Source: Adiantum capillus-veneris (Eukaryota > Streptophyta > Polypodiopsida > Polypodiales > Pteridaceae). Taken from it: a stretch of DNA of 64,000 bases. The translations under genes were made by a program, and so were the position numbers. Where the stretch lies: NCBI GenBank assembly GCA_014529385.2, contig CM043966.1:84931087-84995086 (forward strand), in the 5' to 3' direction. The notes beneath the pieces were generated by a model. That model had not been told where the DNA came from. It did not search any database and was given only the letters and a program-made list of their open reading frames with translations. Of this stretch, positions 24,762 through 36,063 are shown one piece after another (position 1 is the first letter of the stretch; the number at the start of each line of letters is the position of its first letter).

Positions 24762-25706
24762 ATGTACAACATCACAAGTCGAGAGGAGATCGTGGAAGAG
24801 AGTTCAAGTGAGAAGCTTTTGGATGCTATTTTGCAAAATGGTGGTGACATGGGAGTCTTTACAGAGGTGTTCGAAATTTTCAACCCAAAGTTTCTTCTTG
24901 TTGACATGATAGATAAGGCAAAAGACTATCTCAAAGACGAATTAAAGGAATTTGAAGAGGCTATTGAAGGCCAGTGCCATGTGCTCGAGTCCAAAGACTA
25001 TTGCCATCTTACTGAATTCACCAAAAACCCTATTGAGAAGATAAAGGTCACAAATAGATTTGGAAGATTCTCCAAGAAGTCTTCTTTAATTTTCCCACAT
25101 AATAATTCTTTTCGTGTACGTTTGAAAGCTTGTAATTTGGTCCCAAAAGAAGTTCCCTTTCTCTTCTTCCTATTTCTCAAAGCTAAAATGCATGAGAAAG
25201 ACCAAGATGCAGATAAGGAAGAATCAAATGCCAATGTTGCCACAGTTCTACAGCTTGAGAACAGTGAAGTTTTAGAAGAGGAAGAAATTAATTTTGTGGC
25301 TAACGAGAAGGAAAGTGGGAATCTTGATGTTGCTCATTTTAGAGCTAACACTATCATGGATGAGCCCACAGAGGAAATAGAGGTAAGTGAGGCCTCTCTT
25401 ACTGTTCCAATCCTTCCCTTATTCTATATCAATGAGAAAGAGTACATTCCTCTCCATCAAATTCAATACCTACTTAATATAAGGGAGTATTATTGTATTG
25501 CATCCATCTCTAAAGCTTCAGAGGTTGCAAAATACTTTATTGATACAGAAGAGGAGTCAAAGGAGGAGTTTTTGGCACTTGATTTGCAAACATCTGACCA
25601 GTTGTTTCTGGTTGCTCCTGATGCACTTGCTCTGTGCATCAAAAGAGTAGAAGAAAAGAAATCTACTCTCAACGATGAGGATTTTGACAACATCTTGTTG
25701 AGCTAG
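24762..25706 (+). CDS. orphan ORF, 314 codons, unknown function
   Basis: This is the longest uninterrupted ATG-started frame in the window (first ATG at 24762, context CAAGATGT; the frame is open a little further upstream). The protein is acidic and soluble-looking. It opens MYNITSREEIVEESSSEKLL, then FTEVFEIFNPKFLLVDMIDK and AKDYLKDELKEFEEAIEGQC, a basic patch with FRVRLKACNLVPKEVPFLFF, a strongly acidic linker (LEEEEINFVANEKESG), and a C-terminal part EYIPLHQIQYLLNIREYYCI ending DEDFDNILLS. There is no signal peptide and no catalytic motif I recognise. It lies about 400 bp from the truncated end of a decayed Ty3 pol on the opposite strand (26120-28410). Some Tat-type elements carry an antisense ORF 3' of pol, so that is one possible origin; a host exon is the other. 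Being open in a decayed neighbourhood is notable. Confidence 0.5.
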   Translation: MYNITSREEIVEESSSEKLLDAILQNGGDMGVFTEVFEIFNPKFLLVDMIDKAKDYLKDELKEFEEAIEGQCHVLESKDYCHLTEFTKNPIEKIKVTNRFGRFSKKSSLIFPHNNSFRVRLKACNLVPKEVPFLFFLFLKAKMHEKDQDADKEESNANVATVLQLENSEVLEEEEINFVANEKESGNLDVAHFRANTIMDEPTEEIEVSEASLTVPILPLFYINEKEYIPLHQIQYLLNIREYYCIASISKASEVAKYFIDTEEESKEEFLALDLQTSDQLFLVAPDALALCIKRVEEKKSTLNDEDFDNILLS

Positions 25707-26119
25707 GAGTAGAGACTTTTGGTAGAGACATTAAATTAAAGGAGATAGACAAGGGTGTTGACATATGAGAAAGAGTTGGCTCATGCAACCTCCTACTGGA
25801 AAAGGTCATTTTTGTTGAGGATGAGTTGCAGAAGGTACATGCAATCTTTCTTATGTCTTCTCCCACATAGATTTTATTCAAGTCTTTTTTAATATATAGC
25901 TTCTTGTTTTGCAAATTAAACTTCTTGACAAGGACAATTTTCTTGGAAGGGCTAAAGGCTCCAAAGTAAAAGCAACAGACTCCACTTCCAAAAGGGATTC
26001 CTCCTCACTCATGCACTACTTGGCTACATTGGACAAGGCCACCTTCTGTGCCTTTCACATGCAGTATTCTGAGGATCCTGAGTTGCTAATTTTGGCCTTG
26101 AAGATGTTGTCAAGCGTGT

Positions 26120-27300
26120 GCTCTACATTAGTGTAACCCTTTTCTTAGCTAGCCATCACTCTACTCGCAAAATAGATAGGTCTCATAAAAGAAGTTGTGC
26201 TATCCTTCTCCATCAAAACAGCCCCAAGTGTGCCATTACCTACACTAGGATTGACATAAAATGTCTCTCCCCATTGAGGTGGTGCAAGAGAAGGTAAGGT
26301 TGCCAGAATCTCCTATACTTCACCATATTAGCTCTCACCTTCTTCACTCCAAATAAAGACATCCTTGTTTGCCAACTCTTGTAGAGGAGGAACCACTTGA
26401 GAGAGCAGGTGGATGGATCTACTCATGTGTCTCACTTTCTATAGAAATGAGATGAGTTGTTTGGCCAAGGTTGGAGAAGGTAGTGGCACCAAGGCTTGGA
26501 CTTTGTTAGGGTCAACTTCAATGCCCATGTCTGAAACTACATAACCAAGTAGAGTTACCTGGCTCTTAGCAATTTGACATTTATCTACATTCAATTGCCC
26601 ACCCAATGATTGTATCCTAGACCACCCTTCATACACCTTTTTTAGGTGCAATATGTGAGAACTATAGATGCAAAAATCATCAATGAACACCGTGATAGAG
26701 CTGCCAAAGTATGGTTGGAAACACAAGTTACAAATCTCTAAAACGTTGCTAGAGCATTTGTGAGACCAAATGGCACTAACCTATAGGTAAAACAATCCCA
26801 AGGTGTGATGAAAGTTGTCATCTTTTGATCTTCTTCTACAATTCGGATTTGAAAAATCCTTGAGTGACCGTTGCACACTATGTATAGCTCATGACCCACC
26901 TCTTTGTTTAAGATCTCATCTTGAAAGAGGGAAGTGGTCTCTCTTTGTGGCCAAATTGAGAGGTTTGTAGTCGACGCAGACTCACCATTTGCCATTCTTC
27001 GTTGGTGTCACCACTATGGGAGAGACCCACTCCAAATCTTCCACAGGAGAAATGAAACTTGCATTTAAGAGCTTACTTACCTCCTTGAGCAAATCCTCTT
27101 GCTGAATTACACCCAATCACTGTAGCTTTTGCACCATAGATTCGCTTCCTTCCTTCAACTTGATATGATGTTGCACCACCGATATCCCAATGATCTTATC
27201 ATATTCATCAATGAGCAAAGATGTGAGACTTTTTAGCATAATCACATAACCTTTCCTCTCCTCCTCACCTAGCTCAAGAGAAACCATCTTAAGTAGCTTA
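26120..27300 (-). pseudogene. pol: Ty3/gypsy RT and N-terminal RNase H, decayed
   Basis: RT landmarks from 5' to 3' on the minus strand are WVSPIVVTPTKNGKW, VCVDYKPLNLATKRDHFPL, IVEEDQKMTTFITPWDCFTY, RLVPFGLTNALATF and SITVFIDDFCIYSS (the YxDD box, here FIDD). Further on come GGQLNVDKCQIAKSQVTLLG and ALVPLPSPTLAKQLISFL. The RNase H start is ETFYVNPSVGNGTLGAVLME. Frames break several times. The element is truncated at about 26120 inside RNase H, so no integrase is present. FYVNPSVG also occurs in the Tat-like element at 55700-58390, suggesting relatedness. Confidence 0.85.
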
Positions 27301-27358
27301 CTCTCTTCTATTGGAGGTGGAGTACTTGGAACATTACCTCCTACTCATGGTTGTATGT

Positions 27359-28410
27359 CTAGGGTACCTTGTCCTTGGGGTCTCTGAGGATGACTTCCAT
27401 TACTTCAATGCCACTATCAGTCTCTTCTGTGGTGGTAGACTCTTCACTTGAGGTTGATTCCGAGTTGCTAGAGAACTCATCTTTGGTGGTATCAAGTTTG
27501 ATGTCTCGCTGCTCACTAGTCTTCATGTCGTAGAGTATCTCCTTACCTTTTTCATTCTTCATGTGGAGCATGCCCGTGTCCCACTCTTGCTTTGCTCGCA
27601 TAGCCATAAGCCATGGCCTACCCATGATGATTGGATAGCCCTCCCAATTGTGTGGCATAACAAAGATATCCACATTTGCTTTGGTGCAAAAGCCTTAACC
27701 CTAACCGCATTCACAACTCCCACACATTTTACCTTGACTTTGTTTGCCATCTGGCTCGACATGGTGTTGTCCTACTTACATGCAACCCCAAACACTGCAT
27801 TTTTTTCTCACTCATCACATAAATTTGTGCTCCACCATCTATGTAGATATTGGATATCTGCTCCCCCTTGATGTGGGCATCCATCATTGGTAGAATGTCA
27901 TCTAGATTTATCCTTGAGATAGCCCTAACCATCTTGGATTGTGATTTTCTTATGCTTTGTCCACTGCCTCGCACTTTGGGTGTGAGGTGAAGTAGTTGAG
28001 ACCAAGTGATATGTGGGCGCTGTGTAGACACATCCTGAACCAAAGCATAGGGGTCAGAGCTTTTACCAAGTGCAAAATCCACAATGTCAATTTTACGTGG
28101 TTACCTCGACAACCTCTTTGAAGTTTCCCCTTGCGTGTTTACCTTCTCCCCTCGTGCCTTGCACACTTTACTACCATTGCTTATGCTTCTATCTTCATCT
28201 TACCTTTGGCCATTACCTTGGCCTACTACACTTCCTCTTTTGCCTTGCCTTTATCCTCAAGTCCAATCACACTTACATTTTGGTTACTTGCCACTGGAGT
28301 AGGTAACGGTGGAAGGATGACTTGTTGAGGTAATGGTGGTGGTGTTGGTTGCATAAGTAGTTGCAAAATTCTAATTGGAAGATTTGGCGGTGGTTGACAG
28401 AAAAGCACAA
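27359..28410 (-). pseudogene. Ty3/gypsy gag end and aspartic protease, decayed
   Basis: A Pro-rich gag tail (CQPPPNLPIRILQLLMQPTP, near 28400) leads to DFALGKSSDPYALVQDVSTQ, ITWSQLLHLTPKVRG and NLDDILPMMDAHIKGEQISN. The protease core follows with IYIDGGAQIYVMSEKKMQ; the catalytic D-S/T-G triad reads DGGA. The C-terminal protease motif is YPIIMGRPWLMAMRAKQEW, with an acidic Ser/Glu linker toward RT. The same family occurs at 43128-43904 on the plus strand. The enzyme would cleave the retroelement polyprotein in virus-like particles; frameshifts make this copy inactive. Confidence 0.8.
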
Positions 28411-29902
28411 TTATATATTTTCATTCTTTATTCAAGAGGCATTTTTCATGCTAGGTTTTCAAATACAATATCATATGCCTCCTCATGGTCATCAAAACAC
28501 TATCTTGACCTCTTAGCTGCCATAATGAACCTATCAAATATAAACAAACTTTTTAGAAAAAATAAAATTACTTGAAACTTGAAAATCACAACTTGAAGAC
28601 TCATTATTTATGTACAAGTCTACTTTCTCCATTTACATTCTCCTCCTTGATCCAGGCCTATTGCTCATACGAGAAAAATCCCTTATAGGTCTAATCATAT
28701 GGATTTGGTGGTTATCAAACAATATAGCCAACTATGTGTACCAATGCATTGATCTTGGCCATTACTTTGGCCTTTCTAACATTATCATTGGTGCCTTTTA
28801 AATAATAGAGGTCGTGTAAATCTTTAACTTAACTCTAAGCTGCAAAAGCCTAAGATTTCTAAACCATACCAAAGGACAATCATTGAGGGTGATGCGGAGT
28901 TGTTAGAACTCTTGTCTTGGTATGGTGATTTGGGAGGTACTGGTAACTTCCCATTGAAGTGGTCTCATTGCTGCAGGAAATAGTGCCATACCAATAGTCT
29001 CACGAAATCTTTCCTTATCCTCTCTGCTAAATTTCTTAGCAATATTCTTGATGACAATGCTAAAGATTGCGTAGTTTGTGTCAAACATTTGTGATGAAAT
29101 CATGATTATTCTGGCTCATAAAAGATCTTAGATTAGTTATCTTACTTTAAATATATCCTCACTAATGAATTGAATACACTTGCATCAATCAAAAACCTTT
29201 CTTCACTGTCAACTCTAAACCTGTAGAGCATAATACTTTGCTAAATTGTGCTGGGATGAGTTCCTTGTCTTAATCTACTTTAAATTTTTACAACTAGTTG
29301 TGATGAGTTCTTTCATTACTTATTTTTTTATACTTAAGAGTTATGGTACACTAAGACTAAGTCTTGTTGATTAACTAAGTAGGGTGTGAGGTCACAATAG
29401 TGCCCACCGGTATTCTATAGGCTTTCACCAACCAGGTTTCTTACCAAGATCAATAGTGGTAAAGCCAAAGATAATCTCCTCAAAGGTCCGGAATTAATAG
29501 TGTAGCTCTTGAGATATATCAGCTTCTCACTTCTCGAGGTCCATACACACCCATAGCTTAGATTAATGAAGAGCTCATGGTCTCTTAAGCTATACCATTT
29601 TCCTTAGCCTTTAATTCTAACAATTCTAACAATTCTACAACTCCTAATGCTACATTGAATCACAAAATTGCATAGTTTAATGTACCATTAATTGCTCTTG
29701 AGGAAATCTCTATCCCAAGACCTCAAACACCTTAAAAGGTGGAGAGAGTTAGCAGAGATTGAGGGAGATCAAGAAGGAAAAGATGTACTTATACAAGAAA
29801 AAAGTATGCTAACTAGTTACTTCTAAAAATATAATACATAATAAGAGAAGAGTTTAACTTGCTTATAAACATAACATTTACTTGGATTTGGACTTTATAT
29901 AC
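28411..29902. other. no gene seen
   Basis: AT-rich DNA with no recognisable motif on either strand; a short AACAATTCT triplication lies near 29617. Confidence 0.4.
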
Positions 29903-30057
29903 TGTTGAGCTTAATTATGAAGCTACTCAATATATGGATTACATATATAGCTTGTCTATATATAGCACCCGGGTACCCTCTATATATACATCATCTCATG
30001 TGTGTATTCCACACACTCTGGGGTTCTATTTCTGTGCTCTCTCTTTCTCTCTCAATA
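29903..30057 (+). repeat. 5' LTR of element 1 (155 bp)
   Basis: Starts TGTTGAGCTTA and ends CTCTCAATA (terminal CA changed to TA). It contains TATATATAGCACCCGGG and TCTATATATACATC TATA-like boxes, followed by TGTGTATTCCACACA. Confidence 0.92.
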
Positions 30058-30070
30058 TGGTATCAGAGCA
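30058..30070 (+). promoter_or_regulatory. primer-binding site, initiator tRNA-Met type
   Basis: TGGTATCAGAGCA lies immediately 3' of the LTR. It is complementary to the 3' end of plant initiator tRNA-Met and primes minus-strand cDNA synthesis. Confidence 0.9.
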
Positions 30071-30129
30071 TGGAGTTTTTGTTTTCGAATTTTCTCTTAA
30101 TGCAAAACGTCTTTGTAAATTCTGCTTTC

Positions 30130-31310
30130 GCAAGGCCATCAAAATCGATGTGGTCTACAACTTTGTAGAAAAAAGTTTTTCCAAATTCTGCATCGATTTC
30201 GAGTTATCATTTATAGACTGTGAACGTGTGTAAAAAGCAACTTTTGCTTTTTGATTTTTATTTTTCTCCTAATTGAGAATGATTTTGCAAACACGACTCG
30301 CAAAAACCACCAAAATCGATGTGGTCTACAACTTTGCAGAAGAAAGTGTTTCCAAATTCTGCACCGATTTTGAGTTATCGTTCGCAGACTGCGAACATGT
30401 CTAAAAAGAAACTTTTGTTTTTTGTTTTTGATTTTTCTTCTAATTGAAAATGATTTTGCAGAAACAACCTGCTCAGGTCATCGAAATTGATGTGGTCTAC
30501 AATTTTGCAGAAGAAAATTTTTACCAAATTCTGCATCGATTTTGAGTTATGGTTCGCAGACTGCGAACATGTCTAAAAAGAAACTTTCACTTTTTGTGTT
30601 TGATTTTCCTCCTAATTGAAACAATTTTGCAGAAACGACCCAATTCAGCCACCGGAATCAATGTGATCTACAACTGTGCAGAAGAAAAAAATTTCAAATT
30701 ATGTACCGATTTGAGTAATGGTTCACGGATTGCGAACATGTCTAAAAAGCAACTTTCACTTTTTGTTTTTAATTTTTCTCCTTATTGAAAATAATTTTAC
30801 AGAAACGACTCGCTTTAGCCACCAAAATCGATGTGATCTACAACTTTGCAGAAGAAAAGTTTTCCAAATTCTGCACCGATTTTGACTTATCGTTCCTCGC
30901 AGACTGCAAATATATCTGAAAAGAAACTTTTTGCTTTTTGCTTTTGATTTCCTCCTAATTGAAAATTTATCAATCATATATTTCTCTTCATCAATCATAT
31001 GTTTGTTACTGACATAAATTTGCTACAGAAGACAGTTACATCTGCGAATATGTCTGAAAAGCAACTTTTTGCCTTTTGCTTTTGATTTTTCTCCTAATTG
31101 AAAATTTATCAATCATATATTTCTCTTCATCAATCATATATTTGTTACTGACATAACTTTACTGCAGAAGACAGTTACATCTCCAAATATGTTTTGCTTT
31201 TGCTTTTTTTTCTGTTGATTTTCCTCTTAGTTGAAAATTTATCAATCATATATTTCTCTTCATCAATCATATATTTGTTTCTGACATAACTTTGTTGCAA
31301 AAGACAGTTA
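30130..31310 (+). repeat. internal tandem repeats of element 1 (two unit types)
   Basis: About five units with a period of roughly 170-175 bp carry GATGTGGTCTACAACTTTGC and TTCTGCACCGATTTTGAGTT (near 30146, 30321, 30490, 30659, 30831). Three units of roughly 130 bp follow, with AATTTATCAATCATATATTT and GCAGAAGACAGTTACATCTG (near 30960, 31095, 31230). Units diverge by a few percent to more than 10 percent. Confidence 0.85.
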
Positions 31311-31323
31311 CATATGTTCTCAA

Positions 31324-31478
31324 TGTTGAGAGAGAAGAAGAGAGCACAAAAATAGAACCCCAAAGTGTGTCGAATACACACATGAGATGATGTATATATA
31401 GAGGGGGCCCAGGTGCTATATATAAAGAAGCTATATATGTAATCCATATATTGAGTATCTTCACATATAAGCTCAACA
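31324..31478 (-). repeat. 3' LTR of element 2
   Basis: Reverse complement starts TGTTGAGCTTATATG and ends CTCTCAACA. The polypurine tract GAGCGGGGA abuts it at 31487-31479. Confidence 0.92.
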
Positions 31479-31584
31479 TCCCCGCTCAAATAAGGGTCCC
31501 TAACTATGGATAAAAAACCCTTGGGGGATCAAGGGAAAAACCCACAGCTCTATATAGACCCACCGTTATATTATAAAAATCATT

Positions 31585-31710
31585 GAATGTATAAATGTTC
31601 ATGAGGAGCTACATCACTCCTTTTACAATGAATAATTTATGAGGAGCTTCATCACTCCTTTTACAATGAAGATTTCATGAGGAGTTACATCACTCCTTTC
31701 CTACCAAATA
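31585..31710 (-). repeat. triplicated 45-bp unit in element 2
   Basis: Three tandem copies of ATGAGGAGCTACATCACTCC with TTTTACAATGAA spacers. The mirrored counterpart in element 1 is at about 34575-34690. Confidence 0.85.
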
Positions 31711-32139
31711 CAATAATAAATGCAAAGGTTCAATAAAGAGGTGTAAAGACTATTGATAACTCGTGATCAGAAGTGTCTCCGTTAATCTTCTGTGTAGCGT
31801 GTCATCAATATGGCATCACCAAACATATCTTCATCTTGTCATCAATATGGCATCATCAAACATGTCTTCATCACCAAGTTTGTCTTCATGAAATCAAGTC
31901 TTTGCTCAATGCTACATAGATCATAAACTCAGAAAACATAGTTATGAAAATTTTTTGCATCGTTAGAGAAATAATTACGTTCACAATGTCATAAGAGATG
32001 GTTCGTGACGCCACTCTTTTGACAATATATATATGCACGGTAACATTTGTGTACATAAAGTATGAACATAAAAGTGTAAGAAACTTGATCACGTGATGTA
32101 AATGACATGTGTATATACTACAAAAAATGACATTTATCA

Positions 32140-32390
32140 ACGAAAATGATGAAATCATCATGATATCAATTAAAAGCATCATGGTATCACCGAGAATAAT
32201 CATTGTATTAACGAAATAACATCATGGTATCACTGAGAATAACCATGGTATTAACAAAACAATATCATGGTCTCATCGAGAATAACCATGGTATCAACGA
32301 AATATCATCATGGTATCGACGAAAATCACCATGGCCAAGGTATTAATGAAACAACATCATGGCACCATCAAAATCACTATGGTATTGACA
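32140..32390 (-). repeat. CATGGTATCA minisatellite of element 2
   Basis: Units of about 18 and 36 bp alternate CATCATGGTATCA and AGAATAACCATGGTATTA. The mirrored array in element 1 lies at about 33890-34120. CCATGG palindromes recur within it. Confidence 0.85.
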
Positions 32391-33540
32391 AGAGATTATA
32401 TCTTTAGAAGAATAATTATATCAAATACGAATAAAATCATATACCATCAGTAGCTCGACTGAATTTGGACGATCAGCAGTGTGTCAACTAAATTGGAATA
32501 GTATAGACTTTTGAGAACATATGTAATTGTCTTCTGCAGCAAAGTTATGTCAATAACAAATATGTGATTGATGAAAAGAAATAGTTGATTGATAAATTTT
32601 CAACTAAGAGAAAAATAAAAAACAAAAAGCGAAAGTTGATTTTTAGATATATTCGCAGATGTGATTGTCTTCTGCAGCAAAGTTACGTCAGTAACAAATG
32701 TATGATTGATAAGTTTTTAACTAAAAGAAAAATCAAAAGCAAAAAGCAAAAGGTTGCTTTTCAAACATATTTGCAAATGTAACTGTCTTTTGCAATAAAT
32801 TTACGTCAGTAACAAATATATAATTGATGAAGAGAAATATATGATTGATAAATTGTCAACTAAGAGAAAAATCAAAAGCAAAAAGCAAAAGGTTGCTTTT
32901 TAGACATATTCGCAGATGGAACTGTCTTCTGCAACAAAATTACGTCAGTAAAAAATATATGATTGATGAAGAGAAATATATGATTGATCAATTTTTAATT
33001 AGGAGGAAAATCTAAAGCAAAAAGCAAAAAGTTGCTTTTCAAACATATTTGCATTCTGCGAACAATAACTCAAAATCAGTGCAGAATTTGGAAAATTTTT
33101 CTTCTGCAAAGTTGTAGACCACATCGATTCCGATGGCTACGGCGGATCATTTCTGCAAAGTCATTTTTAATTAGGAGGAAAATAAAAAACGAATAGAGAA
33201 AGTTGCTTTTGAGACATGTTCGCAGTCTGCGAACAATAACTCCAACTCGGTGCAAAATTTGAAAAAACTTTTTTCTGCAAAGTTGTAGACCACATCGATT
33301 CCGTTGGCTTCCACTGATGATTTTTGCAAAATCATTTTCAATTAAGAGAAAAATCAAAAACAAAAAGCAAAGTTACTTTTCAGACTTGTTCGCAGTCTGC
33401 AATCAATAACTCGAAATCGGTGCAGAATTTGGAAAAACGATCTTCTACAAAGTTGTAGGCCACATCGATTCTCGTGGCTTTCTTGAGTAGAAGCTCCAAA
33501 AACGTTTTGTATCAGGAGAAAACTCGAAAACAAAAACGCC

Positions 33541-33554
33541 CTGCTCTGATACCA
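33541..33554 (-). promoter_or_regulatory. primer-binding site of element 2
   Basis: Reverse complement TGGTATCAGAGCAG, directly 3' of the 5' LTR on the minus strand; initiator tRNA-Met type. Confidence 0.9.
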
Positions 33555-33709
33555 TGTTGAGAGAGAAGAAGAGAGCACAGAAATAGAACCCCAAAGTGTG
33601 TCGAATACACACATGAGATGATGTATATATAGAGGGGACCCGGGTGCTATATATAGAGAAGCTATATATGTAATCCATATATTGAGTAGCTTCACATATA
33701 AGCTCAACA
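33555..33709 (-). repeat. 5' LTR of element 2
   Basis: Reverse complement starts TGTTGAGCTTATATG and ends CTCTCAACA. It is followed on the outside by the CTCAA duplication. Confidence 0.92.
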
Positions 33710-34806
33710 CTCAAAAGTCTATACTATTCCAATTCAGTTCCAATTCAGTCAACAAAATGATGATCGTCCAAATTCAGTCGAGCTATTGATGGTATATGAT
33801 CTTTTGTTATGTGATATATTCATTCATTGATTCTAGTATAATTATTCTTCTAGAGATATAATTCACATCGTTTGATTAATAATGTCTCGATGATACCATA
33901 GTGATTTTGATGGTATCATGATGATGTTTCGTTAGTACCTTGGTCATGGTGATTTTCGTTGATACCATGATGATGTTTCGTTGATACAGGGTTATTCTCG
34001 GTGAGACCATGATATTGTTTCGTTAAAACCACGGTTATTCTCGGTGATACCATGATGTTGTTTCATTGATATAATGATTATTATCGGTGATACCATGATG
34101 TTTTCGTTGATATCATGATGATTTAGTCATTTTCGTTAATAAATGTCGTTTTCTATAGTATCTACACATGTCATTTGCATCACATAATCAAGTGTCTTAT
34201 ACTTTTATGTTCATACTTTATGTACACAAAAGTTATCGTGCGTATATATGTTGTCAAAAGAGTGGCGTCGCGAACCATCTCTTATGACATTGTGAGCGTA
34301 ATTATTTCATTAACGATGCTAAAAATTTTCATGACTATGTTTCTTGAGTCTATGATCTATGTAGAATTAATCAAAGAATTGATTTCATGAAGACAAACTT
34401 GGTGACAATGAAAGATTTATGAAGACATGTTTGGTGATACCATATTGAGGACAAAGACATGTTTGGTGATGCCATATTGATGATAAGTTTCACAGCAAAT
34501 TCACGAAGACGCTTCTGATCACAAGCTATAGATAGCCTTTACACCTCTTTATTGAACCTTTGCATTCATTTTTGTATTTGATAGGATAGGATTGATGTAA
34601 CTCCTCATAAGATATTCATTGTAGAAAGAGCGATGTAGCTCCTCATAAAATATTCATTGTAAAAGGAGTGATGTAGCTCCTCATGAACATTTGTACATTC
34701 AATGATTTTATAATATAATGGTGGGTGTATATAGAGCTGTGGGTTTTTCCCTTGATTCCCCAAGGGTTTTTTCATGCACAGTTAGGGACGCTTATTTGAG
34801 CGGGGG

Positions 34807-34962
34807 TGTTGAGCTTATAATATGAAGCTACTCAATATATGGATTACATATGTAGCTTCTCTATATATAGCACCCGGGTCCCCTCTATATATACATCATC
34901 TCATGTGTGTATTCCACACACTTTGGGGTTCTATTTATGTGCTCTCTCTTTGTCTCTCAACA
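34807..34962 (+). repeat. 3' LTR of element 1
   Basis: TGTTGAGCTTATAATATG ... GTCTCTCAACA, preceded by the purine tract at 34798-34806 and followed by the TATAC duplication. Confidence 0.92.
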
Positions 34963-35147
34963 TATACTAGCATTCTACTACTCAAAAACTCAAAATTTAA
35001 AGTGGTACACATACATCACTGCTTAGCAATTCATCAATTAAAAACACTTAAACTTAAAAGCAAACATGTCTTTTCAAAGGAGCAGACAATATGCATGCAT
35101 TTCCTACCCAATTTTTATCCGCCTTTCGAGTCCAACTGTTAACTTAG

Positions 35148-35640
35148 GGCTCTGATACCAATTGAGAGATCTTACCCCCCAGGTGGTCTAGGAGAGAAGA
35201 GGCGGGGTGATGGTGTTCCCACACTCACCTCTCCTTCCGACTGGCAAGATAGCGCAATGGACACTCTTGGGGAGAAAGACTCTCGCACCTAACGGACACT
35301 CCTGGGGAGTAAGACTTGAGTAGAGTGCACCCAAAGGCACCTAGCATGTAGTGCTGCCATTGGATGAGGTGAGACTATGAGAGAAGAGAGAGTCAAAGGG
35401 AGAGAGACACACATTTGACACTTGCGCTCTCGATCTTTCAGACTTTTTTTCTCTAGGTGGTCAGACAGCTTGAAGCTGTGCTTCGGTGACGTTCATGTGA
35501 TGCTTAGATTGCCTAACACTTTTGGAAGGTCGACATGATTGAGAGCCCAATTTGATGGTTCCCACAGAGAGAGCTAAGTGCATGCAAGAAGAGGAGCATG
35601 CAAATGAGCCCATATAAAAAAATGAGGCCTTTTATATCAG
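35148..35640 (-). repeat. LTR end plus primer site of a different retroelement
   Basis: Reading leftward, an LTR ends CTCTCA at 35163, then AT, then TGGTATCAGAGCC (35160-35148), an initiator tRNA-Met primer site. The LTR body to the right contains GGGGAGAAAGACTCTCGCACC and GTGCACCCAAAGGCACCTAG. A minus-strand TATA (GATATAAAAGG) lies near 35635. The outer LTR end was not located. A homologous LTR end lies at 43905-44120. No polyprotein of this element is readable to the left. Confidence 0.7.
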
Positions 35641-36063
35641 CCCACAAGGTAAGCAGTATCTACTTTATAATCTAAGAGTGATCAGGTAAACCAATCACAT
35701 TTGAAAGAAATAATAATAAAAACAAATGAGATTAATTAAGGAGAATTAGAATTATTATTAGATTATTATTGTATTTGACTTTTATCTCATTACTTGAAAT
35801 TATTTTCATGCTTATTATTAGTTTCTTGGAATTTCTTAGGCTTTTTTTATTTTAAAGATTTTTTTGGGTATTTATTTAGGGTTTCTTTTTTTGGGTGTTT
35901 ATTTAGGGTTTTGGTTTATTTAGATGATCTTTTAGTAATTTTAATGGATAATTTTAATTTAATTTCAAGTTAAAAGTATTTGCTTGATACTAGCCATACT
36001 TTAATTTTCAATCTAAAATTTATTTAGTTTTTAAATTATTTTATGGTATTTTTTCATTATATA

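Larger units (their letters stand above)
31324..33709 (-). mobile_element. short-LTR non-autonomous retroelement 2, nested and inverted
   Basis: A complete 2386-bp member of the same family on the minus strand. It is flanked by CTCAA duplications (31319-31323 and 33710-33714), which proves insertion into element 1. LTRs are 155 bp each and differ at about five sites by eye, fewer than the host element's LTRs, consistent with later insertion. The primer site is at 33541-33554 and the purine tract GAGCGGGGA at 31487-31479. It has no protein-coding domain. It carries about three 170-bp units and about four 130-bp units, so repeat copy number differs from element 1. Confidence 0.93.
29903..34962 (+). 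mobile_element. short-LTR non-autonomous retroelement 1, carrying a nested element
   Basis: The 5' LTR (29903-30057) and 3' LTR (34807-34962) are both flanked by TATAC (29898-29902 and 34963-34967), a perfect 5-bp target duplication. The primer site TGGTATCAGAGCA directly follows the 5' LTR. A polypurine tract (GAGCGGGGG, 34798-34806) precedes the 3' LTR. No gag or pol can be read in the own internal part (about 2.67 kb without the insert). That part consists of two sets of tandem repeats and a minisatellite. Element 2 (31324-33709) interrupts it. By eye the two LTRs differ at about 8 sites plus one indel in 155 bp. Confidence 0.92.

Noticed and set aside
30058-30070. TGGTATCAGAGC sites as tRNA gene fragments
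   Set aside because: They directly follow LTR ends at the expected position of primer-binding sites; no tRNA fold around them.
33445-33714. Recurring small ORFs (SVELICEATQYMDY type) in the 155-bp repeats
   Set aside because: They are translations of the LTRs and recur only because the LTRs do.
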